Below, piece after piece: positions 25,662-34,182 of a stretch of DNA of 64,000 nt; the first letter of the stretch is position 1; each line of letters begins with the position of its first letter. The position numbers and the translations under genes were made by a program. Source of the DNA: an uncultured Flavihumibacter sp. (GTDB lineage: Bacteria > Bacteroidota > Bacteroidia > Chitinophagales > Chitinophagaceae); assembly GCA_902168105.1 (NCBI GenBank), contig CABHOY010000065.1, positions 62,001 through 126,000 on the forward strand, given 5' to 3'. The notes below the pieces were generated by a model. It ran no database searches and was not told where the DNA came from. It worked only from the letters and a program-made list of their open reading frames with translations.

Positions 25662-25686
25662 CCGTCCGAAACTTGAAATTAGAAAA

Positions 25687-25941
25687 ATGGCAAACCATAA
25701 AGCAACGAAAAAAGACGTACGTCAAAGCAGAAAACGCAATGAGCGTAACCGTTACTACGGTAAAACTACCCGTAACGCGATCCGTGATCTGAAGAAATTG
25801 ACTGAAAAGGCGGCTGCTGATGAAAAGTTGTCTGATGTGATCTCTATGATCGACAAGTTGGCTAAACGTAATGTTATTCATAAAAATAAGGCGGCCAACC
25901 TGAAAAGCAAACTTTCCAAGAAAGTAAACGCTATCGCGTAA
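25687..25941 (+). CDS. rpsT: 30S ribosomal protein bS20
   Basis: An 84-residue, very basic protein with the bS20 pattern: MANHKATKKDVRQSRKRNER at the N-terminus, an alpha-helical body, and IHKNKAANLKSKLSKKVNAI at the end. It binds 16S rRNA in the small subunit. Single gene with its own promoter (25630-25661) and terminator (25970-25999). Confidence 0.97.
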   Translation: MANHKATKKDVRQSRKRNERNRYYGKTTRNAIRDLKKLTEKAAADEKLSDVISMIDKLAKRNVIHKNKAANLKSKLSKKVNAIA

Positions 25942-25969
25942 GCGCTTTAGTCTAAATAATTCATACAAC

Positions 25970-25999
25970 AGCTCTTCCTTTAACCGGGAAGGGCTTTTT
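25970..25999 (+). terminator. Terminator of rpsT
   Basis: AGCTCTTCC (25970-25978) pairs with GGAAGGGCT (25987-25995) including one G-U, followed by a T-run. Confidence 0.75.
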
Positions 26000-26173
26000 G
26001 TTGTGTACATATATCATCTCAGCCTCTCCCTTCCCAGCCCTTCTATTCTATCTAATTGCTCACCAGTACGTTACTGTAGTATCCATTGTCACAGTTGTTA
26101 AATATTGGTTGTCACTACACCCTCCCTTTAAGCTATTCCGGTTACCGCCACAAAGCGTGCCGCTGATATGCTT

Positions 26174-26217
26174 CATACACGAGACATATACGACGTATAT
26201 ACGACGCATACACGGCG
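26174..26217. repeat. Four tandem degenerate 11-bp units
   Basis: CATACACGAGA, CATATACGACG, TATATACGACG and CATACACGGCG follow each other without gaps. The unit length equals that of the larger array 200 bases downstream, though the unit sequence differs. Confidence 0.65.
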
Positions 26218-26417
26218 CATCTCCCGGGAAGCCTCCATACCAGACCGATGTATAATCCCAGATATTTTAATCTTTCATCCCCTCCTATCCCCACCGCCGC
26301 TCGTACAACAGCCCTATAAAAACTAAAGATATTCCCCTATTTTGTCCCCCCTCAGTGCTTATATGCCTGTTGTAATGACAAAATCTAAACACTAAATCCT
26401 GTCCTGACCGGCTTTAA

Positions 26418-26538
26418 ACAAGGGTCATACAAGGTTTATACAAGGATTAACTTACGTTCATCTTACGTTCATCTTACGTTCAAAGACGTAAGATGAACGT
26501 AAGTTAATCCTTGTATAAACCTTGTACGACCCTTGTAG
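26418..26538. repeat. Eleven contiguous 11-bp units forming a 50-bp inverted repeat
   Basis: Reading in 11-base steps from 26418: three units starting ACAAGG (26418-26450), three units CTTACGTTCAT/CTTACGTTCAT/CTTACGTTCAA (26451-26483), then units carrying the reverse complements AACGTAAG and CCTTGTA to 26538. The left arm 26419-26468 is the reverse complement of 26486-26535 at 49 of 50 positions, with a 17-base centre. Nothing codes here. The array ends 44 bases before the M14 peptidase start. Confidence 0.85.
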
Positions 26539-26582
26539 AGTGCTGATTGCAGACTGGTCATATCATCCAAACGTCGCTTTAC

Positions 26583-28322
26583 ATGAAGAAAATTATCAGA
26601 ACCGCTGCTCTACTGGCATTATGTTACGCCTGTCTACCTGCATCGGCGCAAGACCTGACCACCCGCTTCGAGAAAACACAGGGGCAGGAAACGGCTACCT
26701 ATGACGAATGCATCGCCTATTACAGACAACTGGACAAACGTTTTACACAGATCTCCATGCGGGAAATGGGTAGTACGGACGCCGGCCTCCCGCTTCACCT
26801 GGTAGTCTACTCTTCCTCCGGAGATTTCGACTTTGCCAGTCTGCGCAAAAAGAATAAACGTATCATCCTCATTAACAATGGTATACATTCCGGCGAACCC
26901 GACGGCATTGACGCCTCTATGATGCTGCTACGCGACCTTGCACTGGGCAAAAAGAAACTCCCTGACAATATCGTCCTGGCCGTTATCCCGGTATACAGCA
27001 TCGGTGGCGCCCTGAACCGCAGTACTGAGTTCCGGGTTGATCAGAATGGTCCTGCAGCCTTCGGATCACGTGGTAACGCCCGGAACTACGACCTGAACCG
27101 TGACTTTATCAAGGCCGATTCCCGTAACGCCCGCTCCTTCCAGCAGATCTATCAGCTGACCGATCCGGACGTCTTTATTGATAACCATGTTAGCAACGGG
27201 GCTGATTATCAACATGTCATGACCCTGTTATCCACCGAGCATAATAAAATGGGCGGTACAATGGGCAGCTTCCTCCATAAGGAATTCGAACCCGGCATTT
27301 ACCAGCTCATGAAAGAGAAAGGGTATGACCTGGTCCCGTATGTCAATCATTTCGGCGAAACTCCTGAGAATGGCTGGATCACTTATGCTGACGGTCCCCG
27401 TTATTCCAGTGGTTATACCACCCTCTTCCATACCTTCGGTTTTGTGCCTGAAACACATATGCTCAAGCCTTATCCTCAAAGGGTACAGGCAACCTACGCC
27501 CTAATGGAATCATTCATCAGCTTCGTGAGCACGCACAGCGAACAGATCAAAACCTTACGTGCCCAGACAAAAGAACAGGAAAAGACGCAGGCCTCCTTCC
27601 CCCTGGAATGGAACGTCGATACCAGCCATTACAGCTATATCAACTTTAAAGGATATGCTGCCGGCCATAAACCCAGTGAGATCTCCGGACAGCCACGCCT
27701 GTATTATGACCGTACCAAACCTTTTGAAAAACAGGTGAAGTTTTACGACAATGTGATAGCGGGAAATTTTGTGCAGAAACCCCTGGCCTATGTTATTCCG
27801 CAGGGTTGGTGGAATGTGCTTGATCTGCTAAAGAACAATAAGGTCCAAATGAGGCGTTTTGGGCAGGATACAACCATCTATGTGGAGACTTATCACATCG
27901 CGGATTATAAGACCGCTCAACGGCCTTATGAAGGGCATTACATCCATAGCGCAGTGAAACTGACCACCACGATGGACACCATCCGTTTCAGAAAGGGCGA
28001 TTACTACATCCCGATGAACCAGGTAGCAAACCGCTACCTCATGGAAACACTGGAACCCACCGGCGGAGACTCCTTCTTTGCCTGGAATTTCTTTGATCCC
28101 ATCCTGGCCCGGAAAGAGGGTTATTCCCATTATGTGTTTGAAGATATTGCGGCGGATTATCTGAAGTCTGACCCTGCCCTGCAACAGTTGTTAAAGCAGC
28201 AACAGAGTACAGACAGCGCTTTTGCGAAGAGCGGCGAAGCACAACTGCGCTTTGTCTATGAACATTCGCCATACTCAGAACCAGGATACCTGAGATATCC
28301 GGTATTCAGGATCGTGAAATAA
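26583..28322 (+). CDS. Exported M14-family metallocarboxypeptidase
   Basis: A zinc carboxypeptidase-like enzyme of about 579 residues. The start at 26583 is chosen because it opens a Sec signal peptide (MKKIIRTAALLALCYA to PASAQ); the in-frame ATG at 26547 would place twelve unrelated residues in front. Zinc ligands are visible as His and Glu in NNGIHSGEPDGIDA and the second His in FIDNHVSNGADYQ. GNARNYDLNRDFIKAD is typical of M14 substrate binding. It is probably periplasmic or secreted and cleaves C-terminal residues from peptides. The gene is single, preceded by the 11-bp array and followed by a perfect palindromic terminator. Confidence 0.9.
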   Translation: MKKIIRTAALLALCYACLPASAQDLTTRFEKTQGQETATYDECIAYYRQLDKRFTQISMREMGSTDAGLPLHLVVYSSSGDFDFASLRKKNKRIILINNGIHSGEPDGIDASMMLLRDLALGKKKLPDNIVLAVIPVYSIGGALNRSTEFRVDQNGPAAFGSRGNARNYDLNRDFIKADSRNARSFQQIYQLTDPDVFIDNHVSNGADYQHVMTLLSTEHNKMGGTMGSFLHKEFEPGIYQLMKEKGYDLVPYVNHFGETPENGWITYADGPRYSSGYTTLFHTFGFVPETHMLKPYPQRVQATYALMESFISFVSTHSEQIKTLRAQTKEQEKTQASFPLEWNVDTSHYSYINFKGYAAGHKPSEISGQPRLYYDRTKPFEKQVKFYDNVIAGNFVQKPLAYVIPQGWWNVLDLLKNNKVQMRRFGQDTTIYVETYHIADYKTAQRPYEGHYIHSAVKLTTTMDTIRFRKGDYYIPMNQVANRYLMETLEPTGGDSFFAWNFFDPILARKEGYSHYVFEDIAADYLKSDPALQQLLKQQQSTDSAFAKSGEAQLRFVYEHSPYSEPGYLRYPVFRIVK

Positions 28323-28332
28323 ACATGCATAA

Positions 28333-28384
28333 CAAAAAGATTCAAGGGCTGCCTGAAATTTCAGGCAGCCCTTGAATCTTTTTG
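28333..28384. terminator. Perfect 52-base palindrome, bidirectional terminator
   Basis: The 26 bases from 28333 are followed directly by their exact reverse complement to 28384, with no unpaired loop bases in between. The ends are CAAAAAG and CTTTTTG, so both convergent transcripts (M14 gene and ketosynthase cluster) meet a stem followed by T. Confidence 0.85.
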
Positions 28385-28414
28385 CATTTATCCCGGGACC
28401 GTCCCAGTGATTCT

Positions 28415-29467
28415 TTACACGGCGTGCAACAGCATAAACGTATGCTGTTCACCAAAGAAGTGATTGTAGATCAGGATATTCCGCAGCTTTGCAGGCTGTT
28501 GCTGCAACATCGGGAACCATTGTGAAGGAATTTGCTGATGTTTCAGTATCTGCGCGGCCAGCCACATGGCGAAAGCCCCTACAGTTTCATAATCCCCGCT
28601 AAGATGTTTGAAAGGCAATTGGGGATAACCGTTCAATATCTCGTAATAATGCGCATGGTTAGTGTCGGCATTTTCACCAGTCAGCACCAGGTCTATATCT
28701 GCAGCCTGTAAGCCATGTTGCTGCAAAAACTTAGGCAAGGCAATATTAAGTTTTTCGGGGGATGGCTTATATAACATCTGCAAGCCTCCTATTTGTGCAT
28801 AACTCTGTGTTGTAACTACCGGTGTCAATGCAAAGAACACTGCCCCCTCACCGGAAATTGTTCCGGGCGATGGATGATCATACAGCTTGTCATTGGAGAT
28901 CGTCTCTTTCTTCCAATGCCCTATACGTCCTTTGATAAAAAAATGTTCCGTTGTGATCTCATCGAAAGCCCCTGCCAATACATCAGCAGTTCCTTCATGC
29001 AGTAACAACATGCTGTCCAGTAATGCATGTTCAAATGAAAAACCGCGATGTACAAAGGTGTTGTTATACTGTGTACACTTCTGCTGTAAAGCTATCAGGC
29101 CATTCACAGCATTATAGGTAGATTGAATGAACGGTGTAGGGTTCAGCGCTTTTTCCTGGTAGTCGCGGATCTCTTTGATAAAGCGTTCCGTATCCTGCAG
29201 ACTGCCTTTGCCTGTACCGGTCACAATAGCGCCGGGAACAGCAATACCACTGTCCTGTAAACATTTCAGAGAAGCTGTCAGTCCCATTTTCAGCACGCGC
29301 GTCATACGGCGCAAGCTGTTCGGGGCAATAAAAGATCTATAATCCGGTTCTGCACAGGAAAGCATATTTCCGTGGGTAACCACCATGGGCTGTGCCATCG
29401 GATCTCCCTCAAACGTATGTTGGGGAGTAATGGCTGCCATTCCTTGTATGTAACACTTACCCTTCAT
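28415..29467 (-). CDS. Ketosynthase-like chain-length factor without active-site Cys
   Basis: A 350-residue beta-ketoacyl-synthase-fold protein that aligns to FabF-type enzymes only loosely. In the segment where the partner gene has STACSSSANAL, this one reads VHRGFSFEHAL, so the nucleophilic Cys is replaced (Gly142). HSPGTISGEG-like DHPSPGTISGEGAVFFAL and HLSGDYETVGAFAMWLA mark the thiolase fold, but the catalytic His residues are also not in place. This is the pattern of chain-length factors that dimerise with an active ketosynthase. Its gene overlaps that of the active ketosynthase by 11 bases, which supports a heterodimer. Last gene of the cluster. Confidence 0.8.
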   Translation of the reverse strand: MKGKCYIQGMAAITPQHTFEGDPMAQPMVVTHGNMLSCAEPDYRSFIAPNSLRRMTRVLKMGLTASLKCLQDSGIAVPGAIVTGTGKGSLQDTERFIKEIRDYQEKALNPTPFIQSTYNAVNGLIALQQKCTQYNNTFVHRGFSFEHALLDSMLLLHEGTADVLAGAFDEITTEHFFIKGRIGHWKKETISNDKLYDHPSPGTISGEGAVFFALTPVVTTQSYAQIGGLQMLYKPSPEKLNIALPKFLQQHGLQAADIDLVLTGENADTNHAHYYEILNGYPQLPFKHLSGDYETVGAFAMWLAAQILKHQQIPSQWFPMLQQQPAKLRNILIYNHFFGEQHTFMLLHAV

Positions 29468-30671
29468 ATTTGCTGATCAGCAGGGAGGCATTGTTGCCGC
29501 CAAAACCGAATGAATTTGACAACACATGACGCACGGGATATTGCTCCACTAACTGGGTTTCCGGCGTAATGTACAGTTCCTCCATTTTATCTTTAAAATG
29601 GAGATTAGGAAATATTATCTGATGAGAAATTGCGAGCACTGAATAGATAGCCTCTATTCCTCCTGCGGCCGCCAATGTATGGCCGGTAAAAGGTTTGGTA
29701 CTGCTGAACTTTGGTACGTTCTCTCCGAACAGCCGTTGTAATGCCATGCCTTCTGCTACATCATTGCTGAGCGTAGCAGTACCATGTACATTCACATACT
29801 GGATATCCGCAGGTATACAACCGCCCATTTCCATTGCCGTTTTCATAGCGGCATAAGCGCCGTCTCCTTCGGGTGAGGGAGCTGTAGGATGGAATGCTTC
29901 GTTGGTATTGGCATAGCCGTCCAAAGTGGCAAGTATTGTGGCATTCCGCTCTTTTACGAGCGACTCGCTTTCCAGTACCAGGTAGGCCGCACCTTCCCCA
30001 AGATTCAGTCCGTTCCGGTCCTGATCAAAGGGACGGCAGGGCCGTTTATCTATATTCTTGAGTGAATTAAAACCGTTGAGGGTAAAGCGGGTCAGTGCTT
30101 CCGTACCTCCGCAAACGACCCGGCGTACGAGGCCTGCTTTGATCAGTCTTGCACCATACATCAATGCATTGGCGGAAGAAGAACAAGCGGTGCTGATAGT
30201 GGTAATGGGGCCGTCGAAACCTATTGTATCAGCAATTCGCTGTGTACAATCGGCACAGTCCAGGGTATCGATGTAGTTCAGGAAATCCCCCGTTTTCTCA
30301 GGGTCTGCAATGTCGAAATATACATTCTCCGTATCACACATTCCTCCTACGGTAGAAGCATTGATAAACCCTGTTACTTCATCCTGGACATCGCTGACGC
30401 CGGCATGTTTCAATGCTTCCTGCATAGCGATCAGTCCCAGCAATGTAGTGCGTGTAAATCCTTCCCGGCCGGTCATACCTGCCATTGCAAGCAATTCAGC
30501 AGTAGTATGCTTTACTTCAGCGACGGGTAATACTTCCTTGTAAATAGTATCCAGCTGCCTGGTGAAACCAAGACCGCTTTCCTGTGCGCGCAAACTTCGA
30601 AGATTGTCCGCTACGTCGTCACCAATGGCGGTGATCATCCCTAACCCTGTTATAAACACTCTTTCCGCCAT
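29457..30671 (-). CDS. Beta-ketoacyl-ACP synthase (FabF-like) of the pigment cluster
   Basis: A 404-residue condensing enzyme. The nucleophile is Cys163 in TISTACSSSANAL, the first catalytic His is in NVHGTATLSND (FabF has AHGTST), and the second with its Lys is in STKPFTGHTLAAAG. GFGGNNASL closes the active site. It extends an ACP-bound chain with malonyl-ACP. It lies 15 bases after the ACP gene and overlaps the chain-length-factor gene, so ACP, ketosynthase and factor probably form one minimal polyketide/fatty-acid system. Full length. Confidence 0.93.
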   Translation of the reverse strand: MAERVFITGLGMITAIGDDVADNLRSLRAQESGLGFTRQLDTIYKEVLPVAEVKHTTAELLAMAGMTGREGFTRTTLLGLIAMQEALKHAGVSDVQDEVTGFINASTVGGMCDTENVYFDIADPEKTGDFLNYIDTLDCADCTQRIADTIGFDGPITTISTACSSSANALMYGARLIKAGLVRRVVCGGTEALTRFTLNGFNSLKNIDKRPCRPFDQDRNGLNLGEGAAYLVLESESLVKERNATILATLDGYANTNEAFHPTAPSPEGDGAYAAMKTAMEMGGCIPADIQYVNVHGTATLSNDVAEGMALQRLFGENVPKFSSTKPFTGHTLAAAGGIEAIYSVLAISHQIIFPNLHFKDKMEELYITPETQLVEQYPVRHVLSNSFGFGGNNASLLISKYEG

Positions 30672-30686
30672 GCCGGGTTTGCCTGC

Positions 30687-30944
30687 TTATGCAGGTTGTT
30701 TGGATTGAATAAATTCAGCCATGGATTGAACAGACTGCAATATTTTTCTTCCTTCGCGGGGATCTTCAACTTTGATCTGATATTGTCTTTCGAGCAATAC
30801 CATCAGCTCAAGGGAGTCAATGCTGTCCAGCCCCAAACCGTCACCAAATAAAGCTGCATTGTCATCAATGTCTTCAGGACGGGTATCCTGCAGATTCAAC
30901 GCCTCAATAATCTGAACTTTCAATTTCTGTTTTAATTCTTCCAT
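30687..30944 (-). CDS. Acyl carrier protein
   Basis: An 85-residue acidic four-helix carrier protein. The phosphopantetheine attachment Ser41 sits in GLGLDSIDSLEL, the standard DS(I/L) motif. It is probably dedicated to the adjoining ketosynthase pair, 15 bases downstream, rather than the housekeeping AcpP, which usually stands beside fabF and rnc. A 135-base gap separates it from the ABC permease gene upstream. Confidence 0.94.
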   Translation of the reverse strand: MEELKQKLKVQIIEALNLQDTRPEDIDDNAALFGDGLGLDSIDSLELMVLLERQYQIKVEDPREGRKILQSVQSMAEFIQSKQPA

Positions 30945-31079
30945 AGTATTGTTGCAGGTTTTTGCTTCCTTTAGTTATTCCGAAGCCTGGCCACCATCCG
31001 CAATATTCCTGCCAGGTGGCCGTAAAAATACAGTTTTACCTTCAATAGTCAATATACACCGGCTAAGTCACACTTTCCA

Positions 31080-32366
31080 CTAGCTGAGTCTCCTCTTCTC
31101 TATCACCGCTGCGATGCATAACAGCGTTATTGCAAATAACACGAGCTTCCCCATATGTCCCCAGATATGTCCCAAACCCGCGTTCCGCAGGTAAATATCA
31201 TTAATGGCATCCAGTCCCCAGCTAAGCGGCGACAAGTGGCCAATAAACTGCATATGCGCCGGCATGATCTCCAAAGGTATCCAGATACCGCCAATGGCTG
31301 ACAAAATAACGATGGAAATAGCGCCAAAATTCAGTGCCTGATTAGGTGTTTTAAACACCGTACCTACCAGTATGCCATAAGCCGTAGAAGCCAGTCCGAT
31401 ACCCACTGCTACAATGAATGCCGCCAGCAAACTCTGTCCCAGTACCAGTTTGGGCAATCCTAATAATGGGAGCAGGTAAATGCCTACCTGCATCATCAGA
31501 TAAAACTGCACCACACATACTGCTACGAAGAACAACATTTTGCCTGTCAGGATGGCCAGGTAAGAACCTGGTATCAGTTTCATTCTCAGCAGACTGCCAT
31601 CTTCTCTTTCCCTGATCATATTACCTGCTATCGGGATCACGATAAAGAACATCGCGAAAATACTCCAGGCAGGTACATTATGTTGTACAGAGTTAGATAT
31701 AACGTCTATTTCCTGCGATGGCCCTGTGAGCTGCTCTTTCAGTCCTACAGCCTTGAGTTGTATGACCATGGAATCATTCTCGGGAACATCTTTCTTTCTT
31801 AATTGTTGTTTGATCCTTTCCAGCAGCAGATCTGTTTCTACCTGCGTCAGGAAATTATCCAATGCCTGATGAATAGCGCTTTTAAAAGCTTTCTTCGAAG
31901 CGGGATCGAAATAGACGGTCACATTCAATGAATCTTTCCGGCTGCTTACCGGCAAAACCCCGGGCATGCCCATACGCTTCGAAATATCATTGACGATCTT
32001 GTTCGCATTGCTTACAATGGCCCCTGTAGCGCCTTTGGGAATGATGATACAGATCTTGTACTCACCTTCATTGATCATATTCCTGGCCTGTTGTTCTGTT
32101 ACGGGATGCCCGTTTACAGTATCTATCACCCTGAACTGTTCACTATGTTCCAGTCCTTCTCTGATATATTTTCCCAGACGGCCGTGATCATTATCCACGG
32201 TCAGAATATCAAATCTTAACTCCTGGTAATCACGGAAAGGCGCATCTTCTATCATTGCCATCACGGTGATCAATACCACCGGCATAGCAAACAATAACGT
32301 CAGCCCTGTCCTGTCCCGCAACAGTAATAACCATTCTTTTCGTATTGTAGCCAGTAGTCGTAACAT
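31080..32366 (-). CDS. ABC-2 type export permease
   Basis: A 428-residue permease of the ABC2_membrane_3 (YhfI/NatB-like) kind: one N-terminal membrane segment (about 20-40), a large extracytoplasmic domain (about 45-225), then five or six segments from about 235 to the end, including the characteristic SAIGGIWIPLEIMPAHMQ. It pairs with the ATPase encoded 10 bases upstream. In the context of the DarA/DarB cluster it may move the lipid product or an intermediate across the inner membrane; that substrate is inference. Confidence 0.88.
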   Translation of the reverse strand: MLRLLATIRKEWLLLLRDRTGLTLLFAMPVVLITVMAMIEDAPFRDYQELRFDILTVDNDHGRLGKYIREGLEHSEQFRVIDTVNGHPVTEQQARNMINEGEYKICIIIPKGATGAIVSNANKIVNDISKRMGMPGVLPVSSRKDSLNVTVYFDPASKKAFKSAIHQALDNFLTQVETDLLLERIKQQLRKKDVPENDSMVIQLKAVGLKEQLTGPSQEIDVISNSVQHNVPAWSIFAMFFIVIPIAGNMIREREDGSLLRMKLIPGSYLAILTGKMLFFVAVCVVQFYLMMQVGIYLLPLLGLPKLVLGQSLLAAFIVAVGIGLASTAYGILVGTVFKTPNQALNFGAISIVILSAIGGIWIPLEIMPAHMQFIGHLSPLSWGLDAINDIYLRNAGLGHIWGHMGKLVLFAITLLCIAAVIEKRRLS

Positions 32367-32376
32367 CCGGTTTTTA

Positions 32377-33123
32377 TTAGTCTCTCAATGCGTGCCCTGT
32401 ATAATGCAAGAACACGTCTTCCAGGTTGCGGCATTCGGGATGCCTTGCTATCAATTCGGTTGTATCGCCCTGCACCACTGCCTTTCCTTCATCAATGATC
32501 GTTACTTCCTGGCAGATGGTCTGTGCTTCGTCAAGCAGGTGTGAGGTATATACGATGCTAACTCCCTGCCGGTTATAGTCACGCAGGAACTGCAGGATCA
32601 TACTACGCGATTGTACGTCCACACCGGCAGTAGGTTCGTCCAGCACCAGCAGCTGCGGCTGATGTAAGATAGCCGCAATGATATTCGTACGGCGTTTCAT
32701 ACCACCTGAAAAATGAGACACTTCTTTATGTCCGTTCTTTTCCAGTCCGAAGATCTGCAGATATTCATCAATACGGCTGCGCAGCGGTTTTCCTTTCAGG
32801 CCATAGAGGTTACCGAAGTATTCCAGGTTTTCAATAGCAGTAAGATGAGGAAATAGAGCGATCTGCTGGGGCACAACACCTATCAGTCTTTTAATGGTTT
32901 CCCGGTTCATGGCATTTTGTGGCAGATCGAAGATCTGTACCTGCCCAGCATCTGCCTTCACGAGACCGCATAAGATGGAAATAGTAGTGGTCTTTCCTGC
33001 GCCATTAGGTCCCAACAGACCTACAATGGCGCCTTTTGGGAAACTAAAGTTCAGGCCTTTCAATGATGGTTCCAGCGCTCCCTTATATGTTTTGTGCAGG
33101 TCCTGCACCAGAATGCTGGTCAT
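32377..33123 (-). CDS. ABC transporter ATP-binding protein
   Basis: A 248-residue ATPase. Walker A is GLLGPNGAGKTTT (about residues 35-47), the signature is HFSGGMKRR, Walker B is LLVLDEPTAGVD, and the switch His is in TSHLLDEA. It is the partner of the permease gene that follows after 10 bases. Its start codon overlaps the stop of the BtrH-like gene by one base. Confidence 0.95.
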   Translation of the reverse strand: MTSILVQDLHKTYKGALEPSLKGLNFSFPKGAIVGLLGPNGAGKTTTISILCGLVKADAGQVQIFDLPQNAMNRETIKRLIGVVPQQIALFPHLTAIENLEYFGNLYGLKGKPLRSRIDEYLQIFGLEKNGHKEVSHFSGGMKRRTNIIAAILHQPQLLVLDEPTAGVDVQSRSMILQFLRDYNRQGVSIVYTSHLLDEAQTICQEVTIIDEGKAVVQGDTTELIARHPECRNLEDVFLHYTGHALRD

Positions 33124-34148
33124 TATAATTTTACTTTCGACAATTTACGGAATAGCACTTCTTCTTCGGCTGCACATTGCATCAGCATTTCACTCAGTTC
33201 CGCGTAAGATACGTTGTTCACACTTCTGCTCTTACATACCCTGCCTGCATTGAAGGCAAAGTTGCGCCAGGTATCACCAATGCTTGTCAGTTCTGCAGAG
33301 AGCTCTGACAGTTCTTCTCTTTTCAGAACGCCTGCGGCTTCCTGTAAAAAAGCTGCATACATAAAGCGGAACCCTGCACCACCGGTACCGATCTCCTCCT
33401 GCATACGGATGATATTACCCAGGTACAACACGGCTTTCCTGTCTCCTACTTTTTCCGGATAATGTTTCAGGCGTTTCGCAAGGAAACGCATTCCTTTTAC
33501 GCCAAACATCGGCAACGGAATATTCAGCATATCACTGCAAGCCTGTTTGATACCATCACGTATCGGTTGTTCCAATGATACTTTTTCAGGGACCTGCACG
33601 GGATAGTACATCTTTCCTCTCGGAGCAGGAAACCCTTTGGCAAAGCGGGCTTCAGCCAGGCTTTTTGCGTCTATCTGCGTAACAGTTTCCATGATCGGAT
33701 CACTGATACGGTAATTATCCCCATCCTTTCCAAATGCAACAAGGTTATGTGCATTGAAATGGAAACGGTATGCCGGCGGAAAATAAGGGAGGTAGTATAC
33801 GCTTGACAACAATCCTACAGGTCTGCCTGCTTCCAGCACACGGTCCAGCGCTTCCATTCCTTTTTCAGGGCTGGAGAATGTCTGTGATTCAATTTTAACT
33901 CCGAGGCGTTTGCACACTCTTTTGAAGATAGCGCCGGGTACCACACGGTAAGTTGTTCCAGGCACGCCGTTCACTTTCACGAAAGGCAGGTGACCGAAGA
34001 AAATACCGGCCCCGATACCAAACGCCATGGGCTCACTGATGTGCAACCCATAATGACGGAAGATATTTGAAATAACCCCACTTTCACAATGTGCGGTCTG
34101 CTCGTGGTTAAACTGAATATCATTCATAACTTCCAGTACCTCATCCAT
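33123..34148 (-). CDS. BtrH N-terminal domain protein with DUF4872-like C-terminus
   Basis: A 341-residue protein. The N-terminal half matches the BtrH family (named after the butirosin acyltransferase): FNHEQTAHCESGVISNIFRHYG with a conserved Cys, GIGAGIFFGHLPF, then RFHFNAHNLVAFGKDGDNYRISDP with a candidate His-Asp, a papain-like arrangement. The C-terminal part is helical. In BtrH the domain transfers an acyl group from ACP, so an acyl transfer between an ACP and a small acceptor is a reasonable guess for this cluster. An in-frame ATG at 34127 is an alternative start. Confidence 0.8.
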   Translation of the reverse strand: MDEVLEVMNDIQFNHEQTAHCESGVISNIFRHYGLHISEPMAFGIGAGIFFGHLPFVKVNGVPGTTYRVVPGAIFKRVCKRLGVKIESQTFSSPEKGMEALDRVLEAGRPVGLLSSVYYLPYFPPAYRFHFNAHNLVAFGKDGDNYRISDPIMETVTQIDAKSLAEARFAKGFPAPRGKMYYPVQVPEKVSLEQPIRDGIKQACSDMLNIPLPMFGVKGMRFLAKRLKHYPEKVGDRKAVLYLGNIIRMQEEIGTGGAGFRFMYAAFLQEAAGVLKREELSELSAELTSIGDTWRNFAFNAGRVCKSRSVNNVSYAELSEMLMQCAAEEEVLFRKLSKVKL

Positions 34149-34182
34149 TTGGATATAATTTATTGAATACTCCTCTTCAGGA

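Larger units (their letters stand above)
25375..25686. other. Divergent control region between sucA and rpsT
   Basis: 312 bases, AT-rich, without a gene. It holds the near-palindrome at 25427-25445 on the sucA side and a good promoter at 25630-25661 on the rpsT side. Confidence 0.8.
25942..26582. other. Gene-free stretch with arrays of 11-bp units
   Basis: 641 bases with no credible gene. After the rpsT terminator comes a C/T-rich stretch, then four 11-bp units (26174-26217), a further unremarkable stretch, and eleven consecutive 11-bp units that form a 50-bp dyad (26418-26538), immediately before the M14 peptidase gene. Confidence 0.8.

Noticed and set aside
25998..26255. Open reading frame of 85 codons after rpsT
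   Set aside because: Composition follows the C/T-rich non-coding stretch and the codons run through the 11-bp units; no recognisable protein.
26418..26538. CRISPR array
   Set aside because: Units are 11 bases, contiguous, without spacers, and arranged as a dyad; no cas gene is near.
28415..30944. Housekeeping fatty-acid synthesis genes
   Set aside because: The Cys-less partner, BtrH-like gene and darA/darB on the same strand point to a dedicated secondary pathway.
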